In this document: in pieces, positions 43,729 to 52,726 of the stretch
Numbering within the stretch: position 1 is the stretch's first letter
How the letters are laid out: each line of letters opens with the position of its first letter
Assembly (NCBI GenBank): GCA_910587245.1
Contig: CAJULX010000006.1
Location: forward strand, 1-64,000
Length of the DNA stretch: 64,000 bases
Source: Candidatus Gastranaerophilales bacterium
GTDB lineage: Bacteria > Cyanobacteriota > Vampirovibrionia > Gastranaerophilales > Gastranaerophilaceae
Direction of reading: 5' to 3'
Notes under the pieces: model-generated
The model's database searches: none
Seen by the model: the letters and a program-made list of their open reading frames with translations, nothing else
Told to the model about the DNA's origin: nothing
Program-made: the position numbers and the translations under genes

Positions 43729-44967
43729 TTATCTGTAACTTGCGCCGAGTACGTTATAATCAAACGTAAACTCGATATCTATGCTGTTTCCCTTGAATTC
43801 GGGAGGAAGCGGCTTAAACGGAGCTGTAAGTTCGATTGCAGCCTTTGCGGCATCATCATTTGAAACCGAACCTGAACTTTTTCCTATTCGAATGGATAAA
43901 AGTCTGCCGTCTCTTCCTATTCTAAATAGCACCACTACGCGCTTTGAAGCATCTCCTTTGGGCGGATTCCAATTCTGTTTGATTCTGCGCTCCAAATCCC
44001 TCATATAAGGACCCCAGTTTGGAGATTTTATGGCGTCTATACCGGGAGGGCCTGAAGGATTTCCTGGACCAGGATTTCCCATATTACCCGTACCGTATCC
44101 GCCCGTACCTTTTGCTGGGCTTGAACTTGTTCCTCTTGAGCCGGCTGAACCGGTACCGCTTCCTCTTGAAGGAGATAGTTGAGGTGAAGGCATATAATTG
44201 CCTGTGCCTTTACCGCTTGCGGCTCCGCCTGAAGAAGATGCTCCCGATGCCGTGCCGCTGCCTGCCGAAGGTCTTGGCCCGACGGGTGCGTTTGTTTTGG
44301 GAACCGCAACACTGAACGGACTTTTTGGTGCCGTTGCAAGTTTTGGCATAGAAGGTTTTGGCGGTTCTGCCGCTGGCTTATAAACCGGTTTCTGTACCGG
44401 AGCCTGTGCTTGAGCGGGTTTCGGCGGTGCAGGTTTTGGTTTTTGCACTTGAGGCGCGGGAGTCTGCCGTACAGGCTGTTGAACGGGTTTTTGAACAGGC
44501 TGCGGAGCAGGTTTAGGCTGTACTTTTTGTACAGGTTTTTGCGGAGCAGGTGCAGGCGCCGGAGCGGGAGTTGCCGCTTTTGGCGCGGGGCTTGGAGAAG
44601 GCGAAGGTTCCGATACCTTTTTGTTCGGGTCATGTTTTCCGCCTGCTCTTGAATTCCTGTCTGATCTGTATTTTGTATTTTTATCAATCGGCTCAGCTTC
44701 ATTTGTTACAATAACAAATTCCAAATCCTTCTTTTTCCAATCAGGTCTGTCTGCTTTTGGGATAATAAGCCCGAGAAAAGTAAGACCTATTACGATAAGC
44801 CAGATTAAAAATACACACAGCGGGTGTAATATTAAAGATATAATTAAGGATTTTATAAATGACATTTCATCCTTTGAATCATCAAAGGTATTCGGCAGGG
44901 TTTTCAGCCCTGTTTCCGCCGATTTATCCAAATCCTCAAAATCAAATTTACTGCTTATTTGTGTCAT
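43729..44967 (-). CDS. TonB/TolA-like energy transducer, 412 aa
   Basis: The cytoplasmic N-terminus is about 38 residues, one membrane span follows (about 42-72), then a long periplasmic linker rich in Pro, Ala, Lys and Gln (roughly 118-215) and Gly/Ser (215-310). The C-terminal domain (about 315-412) has WGPYMRDLERRIKQNWNPP, a TonB/TolA C-terminal pattern that contacts outer-membrane or Pal-like partners. It leads the operon with exbB and two exbD genes. TonB versus TolA identity is unclear: no outer-membrane receptor, TolB or Pal gene is in the window. Confidence 0.88.
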   Translation of the reverse strand: MTQISSKFDFEDLDKSAETGLKTLPNTFDDSKDEMSFIKSLIISLILHPLCVFLIWLIVIGLTFLGLIIPKADRPDWKKKDLEFVIVTNEAEPIDKNTKYRSDRNSRAGGKHDPNKKVSEPSPSPSPAPKAATPAPAPAPAPQKPVQKVQPKPAPQPVQKPVQQPVRQTPAPQVQKPKPAPPKPAQAQAPVQKPVYKPAAEPPKPSMPKLATAPKSPFSVAVPKTNAPVGPRPSAGSGTASGASSSGGAASGKGTGNYMPSPQLSPSRGSGTGSAGSRGTSSSPAKGTGGYGTGNMGNPGPGNPSGPPGIDAIKSPNWGPYMRDLERRIKQNWNPPKGDASKRVVVLFRIGRDGRLLSIRIGKSSGSVSNDDAAKAAIELTAPFKPLPPEFKGNSIDIEFTFDYNVLGASYR

Positions 44968-45059
44968 GTTGTTCCGTTACAATTTATGTCTTTGATTATT
45001 ATTTATTACACATCCTCAATAAATAAAATACCCAAGTTTACTAATCTTTTTTCTTATCC

Positions 45060-45767
45060 TTAATATTTGTATACATTGGGTGCGGAAACCGTGATGGGCT
45101 GTGTAAAATAAACATCAAGTATTACATTTGCAGGAATGCTCACATTTTCTCCCTTTTGTCTTGCTGCGTTTGCAACACCGATACCGGCGCCTACTGCCGT
45201 ACCGTAAACAGCACCTCTGCCTACCGAACCGCCTGAAAGTGCTCCCATTGCAGTGCCCAGAGCGGCACCTGCACCTGCACCTACTACGGTATTTTTAGCG
45301 TAATCTTTTGTGCTGTCAAGTTTTGTTCCGCCTTTTAAAATACCTGAATTATCTTCTGTTTTAAAAACGGCATTTATTGCAATGTTGTATCCTTGCGGTG
45401 TTCTTAAATTATTGAAAATAACCTGAACCTGTCCGTTTCTGTTTCCAATACCTGCTTTTTTGCATTTTACAACAGTTCCTGAAAGAACACTGCCTTTTTG
45501 TGCAATAGTTTTACCGTTATATGTAATTGCATTCGGAAGAGTAACGCTCACGGGAGAGCCTACGCTCATAGTTTCGGAATTTATCGGTGCGGATAAAATT
45601 GCGGCTGCCGTAATGCCTGCGGGAACATAGACAACCTGCCCTTGTAATGTTTCCGAATTACTTGTTGTGCTTTGAGAATATGAATAATTTGCGGCAAATG
45701 CGTTTCCTGTGCTTGCAAGGGCTATAATAAGCGCTGCCATTACAAAATTATTTAAATTTATTTTCAT
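45060..45767 (-). CDS. Exported glycine-zipper protein, 235 aa
   Basis: A signal peptide (about 1-25, ending AFAANY) is followed by a beta-rich domain (LPNAITYNGKTIAQKGSVLSG, then NLRTPQGYNIAINAV) and a glycine-zipper stretch (about 165-205, GAGAGAALGTAMGALSGG) likely to insert into or associate with a membrane. The beta domain loosely resembles the C-terminal region of VirB10/TrbI proteins. It shows the same pattern as the neighbouring gene at 45869, suggesting distant paralogy. A strong AGAGGAGG sequence precedes the ATG. The function is unknown. Confidence 0.75.
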   Translation of the reverse strand: MKINLNNFVMAALIIALASTGNAFAANYSYSQSTTSNSETLQGQVVYVPAGITAAAILSAPINSETMSVGSPVSVTLPNAITYNGKTIAQKGSVLSGTVVKCKKAGIGNRNGQVQVIFNNLRTPQGYNIAINAVFKTEDNSGILKGGTKLDSTKDYAKNTVVGAGAGAALGTAMGALSGGSVGRGAVYGTAVGAGIGVANAARQKGENVSIPANVILDVYFTQPITVSAPNVYKY

Positions 45768-45868
45768 AAAAAATGTCCTCCTCTTAATAAATTGGTGTTA
45801 TTTTCCCAGTATTTGACAATTATAAGTATAATACAAATTTTGAAATTACGAATAATTGTTACAATTTA

Positions 45869-46486
45869 TCAACCCCGAAACATCTCATCCCTTGAAATGC
45901 CTTCCTGTGTACAATCAAAATCTTCATCAAGAATAACAAAAACAGGCTCATTTGTGGGAAGTGTTATGTGAATTCCCATTTCATAATCTCCGCTCGGTAC
46001 GTATTGAAGCACTCCTGCGCCTTTCCAATAAAGCCCTTTTCTGGGGTGTACTATTTTATTATATGAAGCGGGAGGGGTTAAATTTCCGCCGATTTGCCTT
46101 GAATTGTTATGTGTTACGGTTGCATTCATCCTTCTTATCGTGCCGTCAGGATATATAGCTTCTTTTATTTTTATCACCATAGCGGCATTTATACCCTTGA
46201 CGGGCATTTTTAACATTTCTACATATCCTCTGAGCTTGGTATTTTTTGGCAGAATATTTACTTCATATCCCCAAAAATCGCTCGGTATAACAAAATAAAC
46301 AAAATCACCTTCGTTTAATGCTGCGGTAGTAATGGTTTTAACGGGATATGCCTGTATTAAAACATCCTTTGAAATTACGGTGCTGTTCTCAAAATGTACG
46401 GCAGCAGAAGCTTTTTTTCCATATTGTAAGAATATAAAAACTGTTAAAAAAACTATAAAAATATTAATTAAAATTTTCTTTGCCAT
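45869..46486 (-). CDS. Exported hypothetical protein, 205 aa
   Basis: Residues 1-28 form a signal peptide (IFLQYGKKASAAVHF). The mature part is beta-rich with ILPKNTKLRGYVEMLK and IYPDGTIRRMNATV, paralleling the neighbour at 45060 (KGSVLSGTVVK.. and ..TPQGYNIAINAV), so the two may be diverged copies. The gene lacks a Shine-Dalgarno sequence and its ATG follows a TAAAAT -10 box by 7 nt, implying a leaderless mRNA. It is divergent from the giant AsmA gene. The family is unknown. Confidence 0.72.
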   Translation of the reverse strand: MAKKILINIFIVFLTVFIFLQYGKKASAAVHFENSTVISKDVLIQAYPVKTITTAALNEGDFVYFVIPSDFWGYEVNILPKNTKLRGYVEMLKMPVKGINAAMVIKIKEAIYPDGTIRRMNATVTHNNSRQIGGNLTPPASYNKIVHPRKGLYWKGAGVLQYVPSGDYEMGIHITLPTNEPVFVILDEDFDCTQEGISRDEMFRG

Positions 46487-46493
46487 AATATAT

Positions 46494-46521
46494 ATTTTAA
46501 GCTATTTTTCATTTTTTGCAA
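46494..46521 (-). promoter_or_regulatory. Leaderless-type promoter sharing its -35 box with the divergent gene
   Basis: On the minus strand TTGCAA (46521-46516) and TAAAAT (46499-46494) are 16 nt apart, and the ATG at 46486 follows after 7 nt. The TTGCAA is a palindrome and also serves as the -35 box of the rightward promoter. Confidence 0.5.
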
Positions 46522-46545
46522 AAAAGCGGATATCTGTTTTATAAT
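46516..46545 (+). promoter_or_regulatory. Leaderless-type promoter for the giant AsmA gene
   Basis: TTGCAA (46516-46521) and a perfect TATAAT (46540-46545) are 18 nt apart, and only six T residues separate the -10 box from the ATG at 46552. There is no Shine-Dalgarno sequence. The same TTGCAA read on the other strand serves the divergent gene. Confidence 0.65.
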
Positions 46546-46551
46546 TTTTTT

Positions 46552-49500
46552 ATGGAAAAAGACAATAAAGAAATTATGCCGTCAAAATTAAAAACAGTGT
46601 TAAGGGTTGTAAATATTCTATTCTGTGTCCTGTTTGTTTTTTGTGTGCTTTTTTATGTACATTTAGGCAGGGTAATTTCTCCGTTTTTAAGCCCTGAAAA
46701 ACTGCAGGAAAATTTAAATAAAACAACGGGGCTTGTATTAAATTTTGAAGCTCCTGAAATTACCACCACTTTTGATTTTTGTCTGAATATTAAATCTGAT
46801 TTAATTGAGCTTGATACACCAGATAATAAAGAGCTTTTATCTGTCAAAGATGCAAACGTAAAGATAAAAATTCTTCCTCTTGTGTTTAAAAAAATTGAAT
46901 TTAAAAAAGTGGAATCATCTGATTTTAAGCTTAATATTGAACGTTATAAAGACGGTACTTTTAATTTTGAAAAATATTTTAATAATGATTCAAAATTTCC
47001 TTTTGTATTTGCCGCAAAAAGTGCAGTAGTTCTTGTTGATAAATATATTATAAACTGTATTGATAATATTAATCTTACACAGGCGGAAGTTTCCGGTAAA
47101 GATTTGGTTTCAACGGAATTTAATCTTAACTCTTACGCCGATATTAAAACAAAAGGCTCCATAAAACTTTTCCACAGGGGGAAAACCGTAGTATCACCCT
47201 ATGCTTTTGATGTAAAATTAAAATTTCCTTTAAATAAAAATCTTGATTTTAAAGATTACAAGCTTGAGCTTGCTTTAACAAATATTGATTTTTCCATGTT
47301 TCATCCTTATATTTTAGAATTTGTTTCAAAAGATATAAGAGCGCTGAAAGGCAAAGGCAGTCTGATTATTACCCCCAAGCTAACAGAGGGGAGCGCTCAA
47401 AATCCGCTTAATTTCAATCTTTCGATGGAAAATCTTTTTATACAAATCTTTAAAAATAATCATGATAATTATATTGATATTCAAGGAAAAAGTGCACTTT
47501 CTGCTGCACTTGGCTTTAAAAAAGATGTAATTTTGGTTGATGAATTTAATTTTATAAAGCCGGGTATTGATATTAAAGCACATGGAACATTGAAAAACAT
47601 TTCGCATCTATCAAGTATTAATCCTGATATCACCTTTAAAATTAAAGATTCTTCCTTAAATGAGCTTTTAAAAGCGGCGCCTGATTATTTAATTAAAATG
47701 CAACAGGATTATATCCCGAATTTAAAAAAATATAATGCAAATGCCCGCGTAAATGCGGAGTTTCAAGTAAAAGACCGTTTCAGATACCCGAATATGTACG
47801 GTTTTATTCATCTTGAAGATATCTACCTTTTAGAAAGACCGAAAAATACTAAAACTTCAACCGCTGATATCAAATTTAACGGTTCCGATGTTGATATAAA
47901 AGTAGATGCAAATTGCCCCAATAATGAAAAACTTGTTGTAATAGGGCAGACAGAAATCAAAGAACTTCCTGTTGCAAAATTTAATATTCAATCTACACCC
48001 TTTGTTGATATAGAATTTGCGCATAAGCTTTTAATCCCCATTCATAAGATTTTCGGTTTTCAGCTCGGGCCATTGCCTGCTATGAAAGTTAAAGGAAACG
48101 GGCAGATATCTCTTAAAACCGAAGGCACCAGAGAAAGCGCAAAATTAAACGGCTTTTTTAGAACAAAAAACGGCACCGCATCTTTAAACGGGCTGAATAC
48201 CACCCTTTATAACGGAAATTTAAATCTGATTTTTGATAATAAAAATATAATTTTTGATAATACAACGGGGACGGTTGAGGGCGCAAAAATAAGAATAGAC
48301 GGTAAGTCAAACGTAGAAGGCAATCTGGACTTATATGTTAAAGTTTTTGATGTAAATTCTCTTGATGCCTTAAATGTTGTAAAAACAAGCCCTCTTGTTT
48401 TAAATCTGTTAAACGGCGGTTCATTTCTGGAAGCGTATCAAAATCCGAAAGGCAATATTGATTTTAATATGCGTTTATGGGGCAAGGCATCTAATATGGG
48501 GGATGTTGAAGATTTAAGCAGTCTTGAACCTACGGATGATATGAAAGCCAAAGGCACCATAACATTTAAAAATAACAGTATTGATATATTCCCTGAAATT
48601 AAGGCTTCAAAAGTCAACGGTACTCTTGATTTTGAAGATTTTGTCACGTTAAATCTTAATGCTGATGTTTATTCTTCACCATTTACGCTGCAAGGCACAA
48701 TTACTCCCGATTTTAAGGCTTCAAAAATTCGCTCCGAACAGCCGCAGATTGTGGATTTAACATTTAAAACAAAATCCGCTAATTCTCATGATTTATACAG
48801 ATTTTTCTATGATAATCAGGAGGGTTTTCAGTCCAAAAATAAAATCACCCCCGAGCTCTATGAATTCTTAAATAAAATAAACTTTAAATTTGCGGCGGGC
48901 ATAAGAGCAAAAGGGAAAATTAACCCTGATGATACCATTATTGATATGAAAAAATTCACTCTTGAAGGCTGGGCTGTCGGTTTAAACAATAAGTCTTCCG
49001 ATGTTTATTTTCATTCAGGCGACATAAAATTCAAAGAACAAAAAATTATTTTCAATAAATTGAAAACTTCTCTATGGAATGCGGATATCATAACAGGCGG
49101 AGATATTGATAAAATCTTTGATGATATTTTTATCCCTAATCTTAATTTTAAGCTTCTTTCTTTCCCGTTTGCTAAAATTACGGGAATAACCGATATTATA
49201 GATAATAAAAATCTTAAAAAAGTTCTCGGCGATTTTGATGAATTCAAAGGATATTTTAACGGCGAATTTTTCTATGGCAAAGCGGGCTTTAAAGGCAATG
49301 CTTATTTTAATAATATTTCAATGTTTGATAAAAAAAGAGATTTACCGGTAATTTTAAACAGCGGTGATATAAGATTTTCAGACAATGATTTAAAATTAAA
49401 TGCTTTGAATATGAGCTGGGGGCATACACCTATTCTTCTTGATGCCGCACTTGATGATTATGATACTAAAGAACCGAAATTTGATGTGTTTTTATCAACA

Positions 49501-51168
49501 AATTTAAATGAAGAAAGTCTTGATAAGCTGCTTAACCCGATGCTCCAGTTTCCGCTAAAAACAAAAGGTGAATTTACTTTAAAAGCAAGGCTGCGCGGAA
49601 TGCCCGATGATTATACCCTTTTTTCAAATGCCGTTTTAAACCCGGGGGTTGATTTATATTATATGGGCTCCGATATCGGAGATGTTGACAGCAAAAGAGA
49701 AATAATCTCAAGAATTGATTTTGATGATGATGAGATAAATATTAAAAATATTCAGTATCAAAAATATGTTCTTTCGTTAAATAAAAAAGAAACTCCCTAT
49801 CAAATGCTGAAAATTTCAGGCGGGGTTAAAAGTTTAAAAGATAGTCTGTATCTTGATAATCTTAAAATTAATACCCCAAACCCTGCTCCTGCAAGGCTTT
49901 TAAATATATGTTTCAGAAAATCCATTTTAAAGCATGGCACTTTTGCTTCCGATATGACTATAAACGGCCCGATTACAGAGCCCAAGGCAAAAGGGAAGTT
50001 GAAATTTTCCAATATTGATGTACCTCTTTTTGAATCGCAAATTAAAAATATTGATTTAAATTTTGATGAAAAACTTGTGCATGCTGTTTTTGATGCCGCA
50101 GGTATGGGTTCGGATTTAAAGATTTCTACAGAAGTTGTAAATAAAACGGGATTGCCTGTCATTGTAAATAATGCTGAATTAACCTCCAAAACCCTTAATT
50201 TAAACGATTTTGTAGTAGGTTTATCAAGATTTACAAAAGCAAGCAAATCAACTGATCCTACCGCAAAACAGGACTTGATTTTATCGCCTGCGGATTTTGA
50301 AATTAAAAAAGGTAAATTTAATGCGGATGAAATTGTGTACAATAACATTAAGGCGCAAAATTTCAGCGGCAATTTTAAACACACAAATGAAGGTGTATTT
50401 GTATTCAGTGATATAGCATTTGATATTGCGGGCGGAAAAATACGAACAAACGGCAGTTATGACTTTAATACAACCGGTTTTAATATAGATTCTGAAATTG
50501 AAAATTGCGATGCCAACACTCTTGTGACGGATATTCTCGGTACAAAAAACCAGATTTTCGGTAAAACAAACGGAAAAATCAATCTTTCAGGGCGCGGCTT
50601 AAATACTTCAAACAGTATTAATGCCGTTAAGGCAAATGTTGATTTTGCAATATATGACGGTAAAATGCCGAAGCTCGGTTCTCTTGAATATCTCTTAAGG
50701 GCGGGTAACCTTGTAAAAAGCGGGATTTTAGGCTTTACGATAAATAATGTTATAGAAGTTTTAATCCCTTATAAAACCGGTGAATTTAAGAAAATTTCCG
50801 GAGATTTTATTGTTGAAGACGGCAAAATTGATAAATTAAATATTTATTCTAAAGGTGATAACTTAAGTATCTACACCACAGGAAGCTATGATATAGCAAC
50901 AAATGTGGGAGATTTTGAAGTTTTAGGTAAATTATCCACAAAAATTTCAAATCTTTTGGGGCCTATCGGAAATGCCTCCGTGCATTCGCTTTTAAACCTC
51001 TTTACGGATAATAAAATCGATAAAAATGCAAAGGAAAATATAGTTCAAAATGCGGAAAAAATTCCCGATATATCAGGCTCTTCATCAGATTTCAGGCTGT
51101 TTGCCGTAAAAATTCTGGGCGATTTAAACGCGGATAGTTTTGTAAAAAGCTTCAACTGGCTTAATTAA
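46552..51168 (+). CDS. Giant AsmA-like envelope protein, 1538 aa
   Basis: The open frame extends upstream to a TTG at 46516, but that codon is part of the -35 box, so the ATG at 46552 is the start. One N-terminal span (about 18-38 of the 1538 aa) anchors a very long beta-rich periplasmic protein. The C-terminal region, with SLEYLLRAGNLVKSGILGF and KLSTKISNLLGPIGN, parallels the AsmA protein at 38341 (KVSSKVASALGNLG). This implies a second, longer member of the bridge-like lipid-transfer class. It is transcribed alone, divergent from the envelope operon. Confidence 0.82.
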   Translation: MEKDNKEIMPSKLKTVLRVVNILFCVLFVFCVLFYVHLGRVISPFLSPEKLQENLNKTTGLVLNFEAPEITTTFDFCLNIKSDLIELDTPDNKELLSVKDANVKIKILPLVFKKIEFKKVESSDFKLNIERYKDGTFNFEKYFNNDSKFPFVFAAKSAVVLVDKYIINCIDNINLTQAEVSGKDLVSTEFNLNSYADIKTKGSIKLFHRGKTVVSPYAFDVKLKFPLNKNLDFKDYKLELALTNIDFSMFHPYILEFVSKDIRALKGKGSLIITPKLTEGSAQNPLNFNLSMENLFIQIFKNNHDNYIDIQGKSALSAALGFKKDVILVDEFNFIKPGIDIKAHGTLKNISHLSSINPDITFKIKDSSLNELLKAAPDYLIKMQQDYIPNLKKYNANARVNAEFQVKDRFRYPNMYGFIHLEDIYLLERPKNTKTSTADIKFNGSDVDIKVDANCPNNEKLVVIGQTEIKELPVAKFNIQSTPFVDIEFAHKLLIPIHKIFGFQLGPLPAMKVKGNGQISLKTEGTRESAKLNGFFRTKNGTASLNGLNTTLYNGNLNLIFDNKNIIFDNTTGTVEGAKIRIDGKSNVEGNLDLYVKVFDVNSLDALNVVKTSPLVLNLLNGGSFLEAYQNPKGNIDFNMRLWGKASNMGDVEDLSSLEPTDDMKAKGTITFKNNSIDIFPEIKASKVNGTLDFEDFVTLNLNADVYSSPFTLQGTITPDFKASKIRSEQPQIVDLTFKTKSANSHDLYRFFYDNQEGFQSKNKITPELYEFLNKINFKFAAGIRAKGKINPDDTIIDMKKFTLEGWAVGLNNKSSDVYFHSGDIKFKEQKIIFNKLKTSLWNADIITGGDIDKIFDDIFIPNLNFKLLSFPFAKITGITDIIDNKNLKKVLGDFDEFKGYFNGEFFYGKAGFKGNAYFNNISMFDKKRDLPVILNSGDIRFSDNDLKLNALNMSWGHTPILLDAALDDYDTKEPKFDVFLSTNLNEESLDKLLNPMLQFPLKTKGEFTLKARLRGMPDDYTLFSNAVLNPGVDLYYMGSDIGDVDSKREIISRIDFDDDEINIKNIQYQKYVLSLNKKETPYQMLKISGGVKSLKDSLYLDNLKINTPNPAPARLLNICFRKSILKHGTFASDMTINGPITEPKAKGKLKFSNIDVPLFESQIKNIDLNFDEKLVHAVFDAAGMGSDLKISTEVVNKTGLPVIVNNAELTSKTLNLNDFVVGLSRFTKASKSTDPTAKQDLILSPADFEIKKGKFNADEIVYNNIKAQNFSGNFKHTNEGVFVFSDIAFDIAGGKIRTNGSYDFNTTGFNIDSEIENCDANTLVTDILGTKNQIFGKTNGKINLSGRGLNTSNSINAVKANVDFAIYDGKMPKLGSLEYLLRAGNLVKSGILGFTINNVIEVLIPYKTGEFKKISGDFIVEDGKIDKLNIYSKGDNLSIYTTGSYDIATNVGDFEVLGKLSTKISNLLGPIGNASVHSLLNLFTDNKIDKNAKENIVQNAEKIPDISGSSSDFRLFAVKILGDLNADSFVKSFNWLN

Positions 51169-51196
51169 TTCTTTAGGCATCTAGCCTGTAAGATAG

Positions 51197-51225
51197 TTGC
51201 ACTTCGTTTTATTTGCGGGTAAAAT
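51197..51225 (+). promoter_or_regulatory. Sigma70-type promoter
   Basis: TTGCAC (51197-51202) and TAAAAT (51220-51225) are separated by 17 nt. The predicted start near 51232 gives a leader of about 40 nt before the ATG at 51273, with GGGGAG at 51257-51262 as a Shine-Dalgarno sequence. Confidence 0.6.
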
Positions 51226-51272
51226 AGGTTTAAAATATGACCAAAAAGGGTAACAGGGGAGAAATTATACTT

Positions 51273-51884
51273 ATGAAAAAACTTTTAATATTTTTTGCGG
51301 TTTTATTTGTAAGCGTTATGTCCAGCGCCTGTATTAATAATTTTGCTATTCAGGAATTAAATATAAAAGCAAAAGAGTATCTTGATAAAGGCGATTATGA
51401 TGAAGCCATAAAACGTCTTGAATCAAGCGTTGACCTTGACGGTACAATATTTGAATCCAGATACAATCTGGCTGTTGCTTATGTAAATAAAGAACAATTT
51501 GAAAAAGCTGTTAACCAGCTCAAAGAGGCTATCGCATTGAATCCTGCAAACCCTGATGCTTATTACACTTTAGGGGTGGCATATGAAGGAGAAGCTTCAA
51601 ATAAAGTGATAAATAAATTCCCTGAAGCCGGTATTGAAACTGAAGACGGTGCTGAAAAACCGGCGGAAACTTTTGGCACAGGCATATTTAAAAACCTTGA
51701 AGATGCGCAATTTGCGGTGCAAAAGCTTGATGAATCCATTGAAGCTTATAAAAAGTATCTTGAACTGTCAAAAATTCCTGAAGATTCAGAAAAAGTGCAG
51801 GAACATATAAACGACCTTGAACAGGATAAAAATACTTATTTAAAAGAGATTGATGCCGCCGCAAATTCTGCGCAGGGAGAATAA
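51273..51884 (+). CDS. TPR-repeat exported protein (possible lipoprotein), 203 aa
   Basis: An upstream ATG at 51237 is possible, but the ATG at 51273 behind GGGGAGAAA gives a clean signal sequence (MKKLLIFFAVLFVSVMSSAC). The Cys could be lipidated, although SSAC is a weak lipobox. At least three tetratricopeptide repeats follow (AKEYLDKGDYDEAIKRLESS, YNLAVAYVNKEQFEKAVNQL, YYTLGVAYEGEASNK). Lgt, the enzyme that lipidates such Cys residues, is encoded 2 nt downstream. It probably acts as an envelope scaffold. Confidence 0.83.
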   Translation: MKKLLIFFAVLFVSVMSSACINNFAIQELNIKAKEYLDKGDYDEAIKRLESSVDLDGTIFESRYNLAVAYVNKEQFEKAVNQLKEAIALNPANPDAYYTLGVAYEGEASNKVINKFPEAGIETEDGAEKPAETFGTGIFKNLEDAQFAVQKLDESIEAYKKYLELSKIPEDSEKVQEHINDLEQDKNTYLKEIDAAANSAQGE

Positions 51885-51886
51885 AG

Positions 51887-52690
51887 GTGATACTTAATCC
51901 CCCGTCATCCGTTGCATTCAGCGTATTTGGATACGATGTTAAATTTTACGGCATTATGCTTTTTTTGGGGATGATTTTTGGGATTTTTACCACAAGTGTC
52001 ATCTCAAAAAGATATTATAAAAGCGTGGATTTGGACATACTTACTGATTTTATGCCGTTTTTAATTATTTTTTCAATCCTTGGTGCAAGAATTTATTATG
52101 TTTTATTAAGCTTTAATTATTATGTAAAGTTTCCTCAAGAAATATTTGCACTCTGGCATGGCGGAATTTCAATCCACGGCGCAATTTTGGGTGGTTTAAT
52201 TGCAGGGATTATCTATTTTAAATTTATAAAAAAAATCCCGCTTTTGCCTTACGCAGACGTTGTTTCATACGGTTTAGCCATCGGGCAGGCAATAGGGCGC
52301 TGGGGTAATTTTTTTAATCAGGAAGCGTTCGGCATTCCATGTAATTTACCCTGGAAACTTTATGTGGAGTCGATTTACAGACCTGCAGAATTAATGCAAT
52401 ATTCTTATTTTCATCCCGCATTTTTGTATGAATCAATCTGGGATATTTTTGTATTTTTAATATTGTTTTTTGTGGTGAGAAAATGGGCTAAAAACCTTTC
52501 AGGGGTTGTATTTTTCTCATATCTTGCTTTATATTCAACGGGAAGAATTTTTATTGAAAATATCAGAACAGACAGTGTTTTAAATGTTCAAAATATCCCC
52601 ATTGCGCTTATAGTAAGTGTTTTCACTATTTTGATTTCAATTTTTTCACTTATTTTTATAACGCTTCAAAATAAAAAGCCCGCAAACTGA
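51887..52690 (+). CDS. lgt: Prolipoprotein diacylglyceryl transferase
   Basis: Lgt attaches diacylglycerol to the lipobox Cys of prelipoproteins in the inner membrane. The polytopic 267-aa protein has HGGISIHGAILGG and the family signature GRWGNFFNQEAFG. The start is a GTG 2 nt after the TPR gene stop, with AAAGG overlapping the preceding end, so translation is coupled. A terminator overlaps its stop codon. Confidence 0.95.
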   Translation: MILNPPSSVAFSVFGYDVKFYGIMLFLGMIFGIFTTSVISKRYYKSVDLDILTDFMPFLIIFSILGARIYYVLLSFNYYVKFPQEIFALWHGGISIHGAILGGLIAGIIYFKFIKKIPLLPYADVVSYGLAIGQAIGRWGNFFNQEAFGIPCNLPWKLYVESIYRPAELMQYSYFHPAFLYESIWDIFVFLILFFVVRKWAKNLSGVVFFSYLALYSTGRIFIENIRTDSVLNVQNIPIALIVSVFTILISIFSLIFITLQNKKPAN

Positions 52691-52708
52691 ATGTTTACAG
52701 GCTTTTTT
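52673..52708. terminator. Intrinsic terminator overlapping the lgt stop
   Basis: AAAAAGCC (52673-52680) pairs with GGCTTTTT (52700-52707), with an inner AAAC/GTTT pairing, then T residues. It lies between the convergent lgt and gpmI and starts within the last lgt codons. Confidence 0.75.
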
Positions 52709-52726
52709 GAATATTTAATAATGTTT

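Noticed and set aside
44180..44640. Repetitive sequence that could resemble a repeat array
   Set aside because: It is codon-level repetition of Pro, Ala, Lys and Gln in the TonB-like linker, not regular repeats with unique spacers, so it is not a CRISPR array.
44037..44702. 221-codon frame overlapping the TonB-like gene in another frame
   Set aside because: It arises from the repetitive Pro/Ala/Lys/Gln-coding stretch; the product is Arg/Gln/Leu-rich low complexity with no fold, typical of a shifted reading of such DNA.
51169..51196. Small hairpin AGGC/GCCT after the giant AsmA gene as a terminator
   Set aside because: The stem is only about 4 bp and there is no T run after it.
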